The translations under genes were made by a program, and so were the position numbers. From Prinia subflava (Eukaryota; Chordata; Aves; Passeriformes; Cisticolidae): DNA of 64,000 nt. The notes beneath the pieces are model-generated. The model had not been told where the DNA came from. It saw only the letters and a program-made list of their open reading frames with translations, and did not search any database. Positions 35,744 through 49,030 of this stretch are shown piece after piece. The stretch lies in NCBI RefSeq assembly GCF_021018805.1, contig NC_086283.1, positions 60,661,803 to 60,725,802 on the forward strand, written 5' to 3'. The first letter of the stretch is position 1; every line of letters starts with the position of its first letter.

Positions 35744-38700
35744 AAGGGGGCAGAGGAGGCTTCCAGTTTTTATTGTTCTTTGAACCAGGATTGTTTTATT
35801 TGCTTTTCTTTTGTAATGAAGCAGGACCTTGCCAGCATATAAAAGGTCTCTAAGGTGGAATTTGGCCTCTTGTTGAATTCAGAAGCACATTAGTACTCAC
35901 AAGGAAGTTGATAAGCAATAATATTTTCTTTGCTGCCCAGGTAACCAGCAAAGTGAAAGAGGGTATTGTGTCTGGAGAATGCTGCAAGTTAGCTTTATCT
36001 TTCTGTACACAGGCTATCTTGGAAAGGTAGAGGTGAATCAGAGGAAGGTGGGGCTTACCCTCCAAAGAGGCTGGCATTGCCCCATCCTCTGCTTTGGTAA
36101 TACTGCCTCCTGCCCTTCTTGAGAGCTCTGATAAGCCTAAAGAAACTGAGCTGAGGTTTGGAGTTATTTTGGGTTTTGCTAGTCTTCACACTCCCCTGAT
36201 TCACTATGATATCTTGTAAAGGCCATGTTGACTGAAGACATTTGTGTCCTCAACTCACCATGTTTCTTTCAGTCAGAGCTTGCAGAGTGCGGCACCACAT
36301 GAGGCAGAAAACTCAGTGGTGAAGGCACAGATTGAGCTGCCAAAAAAAGGTGCTACCAGTGAGTGTGGAATCATCCCAGGAGTATTCCCCTGTGCCTCCT
36401 GGGATGCACAAACTGACTTTGCACTGACTGAGCACAAGTGTCTTCACACGCTCTGAGGGGTGGTCCGTGCACAGCAGCTTGACTTCTGGCTGACGTTGGC
36501 TTAAAAGTAAAGAAGAAGCTTCTCTTGTGACCAGGGGTGATTCATGATGTTTTACTCCCCGTACCTGAGTGAGTGGTGCGAACCTTCAAGAAGCAGAGCT
36601 CCAGGTGCTGTTGGCAGTGGAGTAAGAGTGATGGTGCCTCAGTCTCCCTTGCTCCAGGGTGAACTGCTTCGGTAGCTTATGGGAAGAATGGATGCTTGTC
36701 AGCCCACTTCAGGGAAGTCTAACGTCTGGCAACAGACCCTCCATGGGCACTTTCCAGCTCCTGGGCTTTCTGAGCAAGCTGGAGGCTCCAGACTGCTTTA
36801 TGCCTATAATGAGGGTAAAACCAGCCCCCCATGAAATTTAAAAGTCAACCTCTGCCCCTGATGTGCAGCCCCTCCCTGCAGTGAAAGGAGCAGCTCTTGT
36901 GAAGGCTGTGAGGGTCCTGGTGGGCAGCAAGTTTGACCAGTCACCTGGGCAACTCTGCAGAGTAACTGCAGCCTGAGCTTCTCCACAAGACTCCAGAGAG
37001 GTACATTTCCCAAGGAGCTCAATGGGATCGCCATCCTCGCCAGTCTTTCAAACAGCTGGACATCTAAGTAACATGACCAGCCTTTGGAGTGAACTTTGCT
37101 GTGGGCTGAGGACAGGACAGACTCAGCATCTCCAGAAGTGCCTTCTGGCATGTTTTCATGCAGTTCTGTGTGCTTTACTGTTGTAATTCTTCTTTGCTTC
37201 TCTCACTTGTCCCAGGGAGGCTCAAGTATATATTTGGTGTCAAAACTGGAAGTGACCACAGCAATAAAATAAAGAACAGGTGACAATTCAGCCAGTACTT
37301 CATGATGTACACTTCACAATGTTCTGGGCCGAACGTTCTGAGGGGGCGGGCGTTTCTACCCAAAGTACAGTCTTGGATTCCCCACCAGATTAGGTGACAG
37401 AAGAGTCTGAGCCTCTTCAGAGCTGCCTGAGGCTGTGGTCTCTGCCAATTTTTCTCTCTGCTCTCTTTGCTGCTCCTCATCATTGTTGCTGACTGTGCTG
37501 GGATGAGTTAAAAATAACCTGGCTGAGCTATTTTTATGAGGCACATGTGCTCCCTTGTCCATCTCCCTGCTTTGCCAGTATGTCAGAAGATCACAGAAGA
37601 GAAGTACTGGGCAGTGGGGATGTGGCAGTAACATGGACAGGTGTCATCGTGAGGGCATTATTATGCTGGATACCATTTGGCAATGCTGCTTGCCTTGTGG
37701 GGAGTGCATTTTGGTTTAAACTTGTGACTGAACACAAGTGCAGCTGAAAGACTCATCAGGGAAGACCACAGGATTTTTGCTGTCTCAGCCCTGTCTTGTG
37801 AAGAGTGGTCTTGTTTCACTCTGTCCTGGCAGCCTTTGCCTGCCCCTGGACATTTGTATTAAAAATTATTTTGAGATTTACAACACTTGGTGTATCTTCT
37901 AAAGTAAAAAAAAATTACACGATGTGAATTTTTCCAGGCTTGGGACCGTGGCATGAATTTGGCCCTAGCTGGGCAGCCTTGGGTTCCATCACTAGGACGA
38001 TGCTCTGAGACAAACCATGTGGTACCAGCTGGTGATGATGTTTGTGGGGTGGATGGGTGCAGCGGGTTTCTGGAGTCTTTCTGCTCAGTACAGCCTGGGT
38101 CTCTGTGCAATGTTTGCCTTTCCCAGCCTAAGCCAATAACTGGGGATGCAATAGTACTGAAATATCCTTCTGCTTATGGTCTGAGCAGAAGATGCCTGTG
38201 TCAGTGGAGGAGCCACTGTCTCACCTCTCCTGAGACTGTGTCCATGTGGTACCCTCTGTGTAAGCTTTGACCTACTGCCAGTGTGGGGGAAGGGCTGACA
38301 CCTCTCCTTGCAAGGACTCACATGAGACCTCCAGTCCTGCCCCGGCCAGTGTGCACCAAAAATAAGGGGCAAGAGGGGCTGATGTGCACTCTCAGAGAAA
38401 GCTGTTGACCTTCCTGTTTTGTGGATAAAGAAACCAACTCATTATTTTAGTTTTGAGTGACTCCTTCACCTTCCTACTTCATGTCCTCTCTACTTGTGCA
38501 ATGTTTATTCTACAGGCAGAGCTATTTGTTTTCCACAGTCAGCTTAACCAGGGCACCATATTTGAGTATCAGTGCCTGGAGAGCTGCAAATATTTTGGAG
38601 TGTTATTTAGAGCTGGGTTTTCTGATGAAAGACAACATTGCGAGGATATGTTGTTCTTTGAGTTCTTGCTTGCTGCTGTCATTTTGTCCCCCACTGCTTC

Positions 38701-39029
38701 TGCAGATGCTGGTCCACCTGCAGTGGTGGCATGCCCTTCCTCGGGCAGCCCGTAGCCTGCACGATGGGCTGCTGCTGTCTGTGGTAACAGGAGCAGTTCC
38801 CACAAGTCCTGGTGGGCTGCCCAGGAGAAGGGACCTTTGTGCTTCTGCAGAGGAGCAATGCTCAAACCAGCACTGGTGATGGACACAGACAAGGCGCTTC
38901 TGTCTAGCACCTGTTCTGCTTTTGAAAGTTCAGCTTGGGGCATCTGACTGATGCTTGGTGAAGGGTCTTTGCCCATGCTTCATGATGAGGCTGCTTTACA
39001 GTGCAGGAGAGGGATGTGGTGAGTATGCT

Positions 39030-39475
39030 GTGTGTCCGGCGGGGCCACGAGGTCTCTCTTGGGAAGGACGGGCTGCAGGCTCTGAGCTGCCCTTGGGAAG
39101 AGACACGTGTCCGCTTCTGAAAACCGGCTGAAACCTTAGTCTGAGCTCCCTTAATCTGAGCCCCGGAACGGTGGGTGTGGATCCTTACGGAACAAAAGAC
39201 AAAGAAAGGCAATTGATAAAATCGAGGCCCATCGCAGGACGGCTGATTTAAAAGGCTGGCTCCCAGCTGGCCGATTTAAAAGCTTCCAGCTTGGGTCGCA
39301 GATAGCGTTGTTTTTGCAAGGATATGCCTCTGAGCCGCTGTAAAAAGGTCCTGCTGCCTGATAGAAAGGCGTGCTGAAAGGTTTTTATTTGCTACTGTGG
39401 ATTGATTGGAGTACAGATGCTCTGGAAGACGTGTTGCATTATTCATGTGGTAGATACCGTTGCTAAAAGCTAATG
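39030..39475. promoter_or_regulatory. CpG-enriched block in CORO2A intron 1, candidate enhancer or alternative promoter
   Basis: About 20 CpGs in about 445 bp inside an otherwise CpG-poor intron. GATTTAAAAG occurs twice (about 39243 and 39273) around an internal GGCTGGCTCCCAGCTGGCC near-palindrome. The 11-mer GCATTATTCAT occurs at 39436-39446 and again at 39695-39705. This composition suggests a conserved regulatory element; no transcript or conservation data are available. Confidence 0.4.
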
Positions 39476-39557
39476 TAGAGCCTGGAGGCTGTGAGGAGTG
39501 GTACGGTCCTTTGTGTGGTTTTCTTGATTCACTGGAGAGCCTGGACTGCTCTTAAGC

Positions 39558-39572
39558 TTTTTTTTTTTTTTT
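39558..39572. repeat. Homopolymer T15
   Basis: A run of 15 T, with further T-rich sequence at about 39669-39691. Confidence 0.9.
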
Positions 39573-42500
39573 CTGAATACTGAGATTGATAAAGCAAATC
39601 GAGGAATGTGAGATCACTTAGTTAATGGCTCTCCACCTCCTTTCTTGTTTACAAAAACTATTCGGAGCTTTTTTTTTCTTTTTTCTTTTTTAATGCATTA
39701 TTCATACAAAACTGCTTGCTAGGCTGGCCCTGTTTGCAAGACTTCATCAGTAACTCAGTCTTCTTGTGGCACCAGCTTAAACTGCTTCCCTATCCCGGCT
39801 CAAGTGTCTGCAGTAAGTGTCCCACTTTGGATTCTCCGTTATTGCATATTCAATAGCCTTACCCGTGAGATTCCCTCTGCTGTGCACAGATGCTGGGGCA
39901 CCCAGCAGCAGCAGCAGGGCTGAGGGACACAGGTCCTGTATTTCTGCACTCTGGCTGCAGTGGGAAGGCCTCAGGCAGCGTTCAGCATGCAGTGCTCTGG
40001 TACCCGGGCCGTGTTCTTGTGTGAAGAGGCAAAACTGCAGCACGTGGGGGCAAAACTGCAGTGTCTGTGCTTGTGAGTGGACTGCCTGAGATGCTGTTCT
40101 GGAGACTGAACACACAGAAGCCAGCCTAGGAACATGTCTTTTTCTGTGGCTCTCTTTCGTGACTGTTAGCAGCTGGCTGTCAAGTGACATGGTCAGGACT
40201 GTGGTCTGGTGGTTAGTTTCTCTGTCTGGGGACTCTGAACTGATAAACCTCACCTCCAAGGCAACCTTTCCTTCTCAGATCACAGTTGTGGAAGAGACAT
40301 GGATGCATGTCTCCAGACCTGCCCTGCATTTAGGTGCAACCAAATCACGAACAAAGAGGTGAAAGCCACCATATCAGTGTTCTTTATTACTCTTGTAACA
40401 ATCAACCTGCAGCCTCTGAGCTTGTAGTATTGTTTGAGATGACACGTGCAGATGGTATTGAAAGCTCTGGGTTGCTGTATAATTATATGGGCTGGTTGAC
40501 TTTGGTTTCAAAGGAATTTATTACTGGTAATTTCCCCTTGATAGCGTTGTGGCACAGAAGTGGAATTTGGATGGCAAGGTGTATTAGGGGTGTGTCACCT
40601 ACCATATTGCAGGAGAGAGTGTCTCCTATGCCTAGGAGAGTGTCCATGGTTGTGAGGGGAACCCAGCATAAGCTGAAAGGCTCACAAGCCACTTGGTGTC
40701 ATAGGTTTGTGTAAAGCAAGTCCAGAAACAGAATGGTTGGTTCTTATTTGGCATCTGAGCCAGAAGGCTGGTGTCTGGTGATGAAATTCTGAGGGCTCTG
40801 ATTTTGTCTTGAAGCAGAAACTCAACACATACTGTAATAAAACAGGAAACTGTTTCTCATGTGTGTTTTACAAATTGTACATAACACTGACATTCCTCTG
40901 TCTGCCTTCAGGGTTGTCTTTTTGAGGGTGTACTTGTATTCCATCTTTGAAGATGGAAGCATGTGTGGGTGGATTTTTGGGAAAAAGAAAAAAGCAAACT
41001 CAAAAAAGTAAACCCGAGAGCATTAAATTAAATTAAAAACATTGCCTGGGTGAGGGTGGGAGCCAGCAAACTAGTAACATGGATGTGGCAAATGGACACG
41101 CCAGGGCAAGTGGATTGCCCAGCGTAGCCCAGCATGTGGCACAGCTTCTGTGTGCTTGTGGCTGTGCTCTGACTGTGCTGCTGGGTGCAGGGAAGTGACT
41201 GACAAAGGACAACAGACATGCTGGACTTAAGAGGTGCATGACTGATTCCTTGCAAAGGTAATGCATAAATGTTCTGAAGAGTGTTCTCAGGGAGCAATTC
41301 CCCACCTCTTTCCTGGGCAGGAAAGGACAATTTCTATTTTGAAATTAAAGAGCTATGGCTGGAGTAAAAGGAGGAATAGTTGGTGTTATCTGCTGAGCTG
41401 TAAGGTGTGAGCTGTAGTTGGTCTCTGGATTTCTAGAGCTGTTGCTTTTTGTGTACTGCAAAACACAGACACCTTTGCTTATCCTGTTACTACCACAGGT
41501 CTGTTTATGTGGGAATACATTTTCAACAGAAGCTAAAGCCTGTAATTATATTAATACAATCACACCAGTATTGCTGGTCCTCCTTGGCATGCAGAAACTA
41601 ATCCAAAGGAGGTATGTCTCACAGGGGGAAAGGAGAAGATGCTTTCATCCCCATCTTGCCTTTAGAGAATCACATCTGCACAGGGACGTTTGTGGGTGTG
41701 CAGAGCCAAATCTAGTGTAGGCAGAAGTGTGAGACTGCCTGTTCTGCAGAGAGCTGTGAGGTTGCACTGTTCTGCAGGCCTGACTTTCCGTAGTAGGAGC
41801 AGCAAGATTTTGTGCAGCCTGAGAAGGCAGGCTGTGACAGGAAATGTTCTCTGGCTCACTGATTCTGAATCTGGGCTCCTGGGTGTTGCTTCAGATGTCC
41901 AGTCACAGGTGAGACAGGTGGTCTTCTCCTGCTGCAGATAAGGCTTTCTTGAGTGATCTGTTAACGACACAGATGCTGGCTGTGCTGGACATGGAGCTTA
42001 GTTTTGTGTGTTGGAAAAACCTGCTCCCAGAGCCCCAGGAGAACAAAAGCTTGGAGGTCCTGGTGAACTTGCACTCCTGGTAGGCTGTGAACAACAAGCA
42101 CTTTAATGTCCTGCATGCAGCCCAGTCAGGGGATCCCAGTGGGTTCTTGGGATACTGGTTGCTTAGCCAGTGAGTTGCTGCCTAAGTGATGCCCTGTGAT
42201 CAGCTCAGCAGTGCCGTCCAGTCTGGTGGAGGTCACAGCTTCCAACCACCCTGGATTCTTCTAGGGACAAATGCAGAGCCCTCCCCAAGCCCGGCTGAAT
42301 TCCCCTGTAACAGCAAGAAGGGAGGAGTGGTACTTTGGACCACAGTGGGGCAGGTGATGTTGGACAGTGCTCATGGAAGATGTGTGGGGACCCCAGTCCA
42401 TGTGAGCTGCAGCACACATGAAGAACTGTCTGAAATTAACTCAGAGCAATTAACAGGTTTTCTTTGAGGACCCTCCAGAGGGTGGAGGAGACTGCTGAAC

Positions 42501-44292
42501 TCTAAACACAGGGAAGCTTGAAACTCTTTATAAAGAGGGCATCAGAATAAGAAGAAAAAGTGGAACACATGGGAGAAATAATGAGATGAAAAACGCAGCG
42601 TGAGCATGGGGACCAATCGTGTCAACTCTGATTTCATCTTCCAGAGGGTGGTAAGCCCAGTGGATGTGGGATCATTTATCTTGACTCTAGAATAATGTTA
42701 TTCCACACAATTAAGGGAATATGCACTATGTACATCTGTCTGTTGTCAGGTATATGTAAGTCTGGTGAGAGATTTATAGAGGAGAGCTTACCAATGACAC
42801 ATTGGTATCAGAATGTGAGCACTTATTGAGAAGAATTTTGCAGGGTTCTTCCTGACATTTGATGCTTTTTGTATTTTTATTAGCAATTAGGACAAAGGAA
42901 TAAACAATAAACAGGAAACCAGGAGGAGCAGGAAGCTTGCAGAATGACAAGGCTCTGGTTTGAAACTGCCTTGAGGAGCTGAAGTAACGGCATGGGAAAA
43001 TTGAGGTGCTGTTCAGCAGAGAGAGGTTTGGGTCTTCAGATAATGCAGTACCATCAGGCCCAGTGGAGTTCTGCAGAAAAGCATCCAAAGGCTGCATTTA
43101 ATTCCAACACAACTCAGTGACATGCTGTAGAAAGAAAATTATAAATATGGAGAATATCTGGTAAATTTTACAGGAAGCCTTGGATGGCTCTGTCCATCCA
43201 TATTAGTGGAATAGATGTATTCTGCTAGTTTTAGGTGCAGCTGCTCTGGTAAAATGCAGATGAGCCAAAGAGAGTGGAAGCAAGGAAGATAAGTTTGTCA
43301 GCTGTTCAGAAAACATGGCTGAGAAAAGGAGAATGAGTCAAAAACCAGGGAACACTGGGAAGATGTGTGTAGGCTGTGGAGGAAATCTTGCTTCAGTAAG
43401 AAGGGTAGAGTCTTTCGCCTGTGATCTGGCTAAATAGAATAAGAAGCAAGGGAAACTGATTGCACAAAAGGAGATTAAATTTTGACAGTGGAGAAAAGCT
43501 GCATAATTGTAAAGGCAGCTGTTTGCTGGGTTAAGTTTAGCAGGATGATGATGGTCTCTCCATTACTTAAGAATTTTGGAAAAGTCCTTAGGGGAGAATG
43601 TAGAAAAATGAATTAGAAGGACAGGAAAAAGAATGGACTCACAAGACCTGTGATGATCTGCTTTTGTTCCATGAATTTATGCTTCCTGGAGGACATGTGG
43701 GTGTGTAAACAGGCTGGTGAAGGTCTCTTTTGAACTTAAGGCTGTAATACACAAATGTAGGTGTTACCCATTTTTCACAAACCACTTACCCATTTGAGGA
43801 CCTTCGTGATAACCTCATGCTGTGGTGAGGAACTGTCACAGTACTGGAATCTGAATATACTGTGTCATGGTGATTTTGGGTTTTGTTAATGCAGTTTGGC
43901 TTGTGAAGCCTAGCAAGGGCTTACAAAAGCTGGGGTGGCTCTCCATCTTTCCCATTTTTATCTGTGTAACTACCACGTCCCACTTTTTACTGCTTTCATG
44001 TCATTCTCCTTTTCCCTCTCCAGAAAACCTTCTCATCTGCCTGTTCCTCGTGTAGTTGGTCTTGAATGAGAGAGTTTACACTGAGGTCCAGCTATTTTCA
44101 TTGCTTTATGTCATTTGTTTGAGTTGCTGCTTGTTTTCCTTCCCCTTAGCATGGCCCATGTGACAAGTCCCTCCCTCACAGGCAGGGTTGTGTAGCAGAG
44201 ATATCTCCCATCTTCTTCACTGCTGTTGAAAGTTCTGGTCTACGTTCACTGTACTTGCTCAGGATCCTCACCCAAGAGATCAGAGCACATTT

Positions 44293-44950
44293 CACAGGGT
44301 CACAGCATGGCTGAGGGTGGAGGCACCCTGGAGTTCACCTAGTCCAATTGCCATCTCAGAGCAGTTTCAGGGTGTTGTCTAGTTGGGTTTTGAGTGTCTC
44401 TATAACTCCATGGCCTCTCTCAGCAACTCGTCTGAGACGGGCAGAGTGTGTGACCATCCTCAGAGTCTAAAAGTTCTTTTTTACATTTAACTCAAACTCA
44501 GGCTGAGCAGCCTGCGGTTCCCCAGATCCTCTGTCTTGCCCTTGTGAAGGTAAGGCTGACACGTTCTTCCAGTCCTCAGGGACAATACCCCATTGCCATG
44601 AGCTTTCAAAGAAAACCAGGAATGACCTTACAACAACAAGGCCAGCTTCCTCAGCTCCTGTGGGTCCATTCCATCAGGCCCTTGTCCATATCCAATTTGT
44701 TTAAATGTTCCCTGACCTCATCTTCCTCCAACAAGAGTCAGTCTTCCTTGCTTTGTATTTTCTGGATCTCTCAGAGTGCCAGGGTGCCTGAAGGTTGATC
44801 TTAGCAGTAAAGGCTGAGGTGAAGAAGGCATTCAATGCCTCTTCTCAGTGTTTCTCCTGCTTTTTCTAGTGCCCCTTTGCAACAAACTTCCTCATTTGTG
44901 CTTGGAACTACTTTGAGACAGAACAGAGTTACAGTTAGCATTTATACTTT
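44293..44950 (-). mobile_element. CR1 LINE fragment, antisense, internally deleted
   Basis: Starting from the plus-strand left end, TCACAGGGTCACAGCATGG is the reversed CR1 3' tail. AACTCAGGCTGAGCAGCC follows at about 44500. Text from the endonuclease-to-reverse-transcriptase linker comes next: on the minus strand about 44790-44850 reads ALNAFFTSAFTAKI, the CR1 linker pattern (compare family LNAFFASVFT). The reverse transcriptase body between them is missing, so it is a deleted, dead copy. The 5' limit near 44950 is approximate. Confidence 0.7.
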
Positions 44951-47900
44951 CTGCCTTCTCCGGGCAAAATAAAAGTTGCACATTTTCTTTAAGAAAGGAG
45001 CTGAAAAGCTGGAGATCTGTTGTGGTACCTGGATCTTCCTAGTGCACCACTGAGCAGCCTCCTCAGTGCCAAAAGACTGGAAAGTGGTCCATGGTGTACC
45101 ATTGCCAGGTGTTGGAACAGATAATTTGTTAAATGCTTGTCTCCAAGATCAGTTCTTAGCAATATTTTCTCCATAGGGACAGCAGTGTATTTCACACAGC
45201 CTTATCCAAAAGCTTTCACAACCCAAGAAAAGGAATGCTTAAAATGAGAAGGGACAGCATGACCCTTTCAGCACAAAGTTTGGATGGCTGTATTGAGGGC
45301 TTGGCATTGATTTGTTGATGTACATTCTCATGGGAAGATCTAACAAGTTGTCACCAAGCAGGAGGGGACAGGAGAGAGGAGTATTTGCCTTCATGATAAA
45401 GACCTTCCTCACAGGGAAGCAAGAGCTGCTAGTAGGTTGAGGTGATGGTTGTGTCAGACCAACAAAGCAAAAGGATGTCTTCTCAAAGCCTCCACCCGCT
45501 CTTCTACCAGCCTGGCAGTGCAGTAATTCCCTTGCTGTTTTGAGGGGTCTCCTGTAGTTTCTTAGCAGGCTGCAAACCAGTGACTGCCTCCCCACCTGCC
45601 TGGTGGTGCATAGGTGTTTTGGTATTTTGGAGTACACACATGTAATTAGTAACTCTGTGACTGAGAGAGTCACAAGCCCAACCCCACTGGCTTCCCTCTG
45701 GCTGCTGGCAGGTCCTCTCTGGAAACAAGAGATGTACTCCCTGCTCCTGAAAGTACTCCCTGCTCTGCTGGTTCTCCAGGTCATGCATGGAGAGCATGGG
45801 CAGAAGTCTGTGAGGGTAGGTCAGCCTAGGGGAGGTGGTGCAGGGCATCAGGAGAGTGAGGGAGTCTTCCTTCTGGGAGTTTGCGAGGTGCAGCTGGAGA
45901 AAGCTGCAGCCATACTGGTTTGACACTGAGGATGGCCTTCCTCTTAGCCACAAAGTTAACTTGCACGTGTGATAAAGCTGTCACTGCTGCTTCAGATAAA
46001 AGGGAAAAGAGGAGAATGGGATCAGGATAAGGTCTGGTTAAATCACCTGGGACTGATATTGGTGGGGATGAACAAATGATGATTGGACTGTTCTTCAGTG
46101 GGCTGACTGCTCATGCCTGAGCCTGGTCTGTGTTTGCACAAGTCTGTCCTGTCTTCCAAAACCTTTTTGGGATGAGTGCATGCTACTTGAAGAAAACTAC
46201 ACCTTACTACAATACTTGATTTAGCAAGACTGATGTGTTTCCCACTCTGCTGTTTCTAATGAAGCCCTTCTGATTTCCATGATAGCTGGTGGCAAATGAG
46301 GACACATGGGATGAGAAATTGCACTGATTGCTGCAGGGGCACCTGCAGACTAGCACAACAAACAGACACCTTTCTCATTGCTTCCTTGCCTTGTGATCAC
46401 TGTGCTCCTGTCAGGGTTGCAGCCAGGAGCTCTTTCTCTGCTTAAGGCAAGAAGAAAGGGTGAGGAATGCATTTGGAGCACTGTAAGGTTGAAGGTTTTA
46501 AAGCTGTCTGGAAGTGAGAAGTACCTCTGCACGCTGTTTTTTTCAATGCCTGTCTCTTTGAATGCTTTTGCTTAACCACAGGGGCAGGGTTGCAGTACCA
46601 GGTCCTGGGGAGAGAGATCTTTGCCCTGTGAAAGAAGCATTAATAGCATTATTCAGAGTAAATAAAATTATGTGATGTATTTGTGTTTGCCAGAACTGTC
46701 CCAGTCCAGCTGTGTGGAGGTGAAGGTGCTTGTATAGTCTTGCTAGTGTGTCCCATGCAGGTGACAGATGTCTTCTGCTGGATGCGTAAGACATATTAAC
46801 CTTGCTGCTGTGAGGTGTGTACTGCACTGCACTGCACTGTTTCCCTATCAGAGCTGTGCCCTGATGCTGGCTAGGTAAGAGCAAAAAGTTTTGGAGCAGC
46901 CTGCTTAGCAGATATTCCTCTGCCAAGATTTGTCAGGAAGCAAGATGCAGCAAGAATCACACGTCTCTGACCAGGAGAGGGGACAATGGTCTGCTTAAAG
47001 CAGAGAGACACTGAAACCAGAACCCTGTGCCTGTGTGAAGAATGCAGAAGCCTGGTTTGGCAGCAAGTAGCATGTTTCTTCCTGCTTCAACATAAGCCTG
47101 TTGTGGGGAAAGCAGAGTGAGGAGACAGGAAGTGCTTTCTACAAAGCCCTCTGGTACAGTTTGCTCTGTATGGAGCCATGTCATGTAATTTACAATGCAT
47201 GTAACTGGCTCTCAGGCAGAAAGCAAGCAGTATTTCATGACATATTAAATGCCTTATTTTAAATGATGTGTTTAACTGTTTCCTTTCTACAAGTCCTGGG
47301 GTACTGGGGATGAGGATGTATTCCCTATTTCCAATACATAGCTTGGTGTTCAGTGTGGTGCAGTACTGAAGCTGACTTCATGTACATCCTTTTCTTGTCA
47401 TCTGGATGTAAGCATTATGTGTCATTGCAGAGACAAGATAGCTGAAAGGGCTTTTTGAGTCCCCCAGAGTGACTCTTCTTACCTTTTGGCACCAAGTTAC
47501 CTTACTCATTTTTGGATGGGGAAGAATGGATTTTGAGAGAATAAGCAGTGTAGAAGAAAGGAGGAGGGGAGGAGAGAGATTTTAGGTGAACAGGAGAAGG
47601 ATAAGATGGATGAAATGGTGGATGATTTCAACAAAGAAGGTGAGAAGGGACCAGAGAAAATAATGGATCTAGGCAGATTCTGGGAATGAGAGTGGTTCTT
47701 ACTTCTGTTTGATTTCATTACTTGGAGCTGAGTACAGGTAAAGATTTTATTTCATAGACTGGTGGTAGAGAACTGGGAAGAGGAGTGTATCTTCTCAAGA
47801 GTTTTCTAGCTGTATATCCTTGTGCCACTTTCCATCTGCTTTTTTTTGCATGAGGTTGGAAGTTTGAATCTCTTGTGTCTTCTGCTTGGATGCTTGCAAA

Positions 47901-48912
47901 CAGTTCTCTCAAAAGACTTACAAGGCTGCCCCTATGGGTTTTAATGCCATAGAAACATCACTTAAAAATGATTAGGCTGAAAGGGAAGAGGCACTACTAA
48001 TGCAATGCAATTTTAGTGTTCCAAAGAAGAAGGTAAAAAGGGAAATGAAGTTTTAATGGCATTTGAGATTGAAATGTTCATTGTAACTTTCAAAATCCCC
48101 TTTTATTAGCATTTGTTTCTTTTCTCCCCTTTTTGTCTCTTTTGACCCTGCATACAAGAGAAGGAATGAGGCAGAGCGTATTTTTTCTCTGTTGGTCTCT
48201 GCTTTTCAAATTACCTCTAACTTTCAAGGGATTGAGACCTCTGAAAAGTCTTTCAGAACTTTAAATTCTCTTGATTCCCTGGCAGTAAGGACACAGGAGA
48301 AAGAGAATCCTACTTATCAGGCTAGATCACCTGAACATCTGAAGTCCTTTTCAGATGGCAAGTAAGAGGTATAGGCAGAATTTGGAAACCTGCCTATGAA
48401 CAGTGTAAAACAGTACTTAAAAGTTTTTTTGGTAGACTCTCATGTTATGTGCTTTCCCCTGGAAGGCACTGGGACTATGTCTCCAGAGGTTTGGCTGGAT
48501 TTCAGCTTGTGTCTCCCGATGCCAGGGGAGCTTTTGTGCAGGAGTACAACACCGGCCGTGGGGAGAACAGCTCTCGAGGAGAGGGGAGACTTCTTGCATG
48601 AGCTGGGGGAGCGTGAAGCATGCACAACCATTATTAATTCATTGGCACATGTTTCTACTCTGCTCAGAGGTGTTCAGCACAAGAAAACAGAAAACAATTG
48701 TTGGGCATGGGACACGCACCTGCACGTGATGGATCTGTGCAATGGAACCATTGTGCACCATGTGTACTGGAAGGCTCCGAGCCCAGGTGTTCTGGGGAGT
48801 GTGAGCATATCATTGTGGGTTGGATTGGGAAAGGGTACAAGGTTGTCTCCAGGACATACTGTGCCAGATTCTGGTCTCTTAAACAGCTCTGTCTGTTCTT
48901 TGCTTGCTGCAA
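44951..48912. other. CORO2A intron 1 segment
   Basis: About 4 kb with no recognisable gene or element. A short pentamer repeat (ACTGC, nearly 4 copies) sits at 46821-46839. The open frames at 45239-45953 (minus) and 48396-48944 (plus) show no recognisable domain. Confidence 0.55.
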
Positions 48913-49030
48913 TAGTGTTTCACAGATTTCACAGAATGTTCTGAGTTGCAAGGCACCCTCAGGGGTCATCAAATCCAACTCCTCAGTGAATGGCCCATAT
49001 GATCCAGGAGCAGAGACAGGCAGCCTGTCC
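48913..49030 (-). mobile_element. CR1 LINE 3' end fragment, antisense
   Basis: TTTCACAGAATGTTCTGAGT, then CAAGGCACCCTCAGGGGTCA and ATCAAATCCAACTCCT, match the reversed CR1 3' tail and its CCAAC-containing terminal region. Only about 120 bp remains. Confidence 0.7.

Larger units (their letters stand above)
34051..44292. other. CORO2A intron 1, central part
   Basis: About 10 kb with no exon or full element recognised. It contains a G17 run at 35727-35743, a T15 run at 39558-39572 and a CpG-enriched block at about 39030-39475, all listed separately. Open frames such as 34940-35377, 38453-38755 and 39777-40259 have no domain or splice support. Confidence 0.6.

Noticed and set aside
39777..40259. 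A minus-strand 160-codon frame
   Set aside because: Low-complexity Ser/His/Gln mix typical of chance translation; no splice or domain support.
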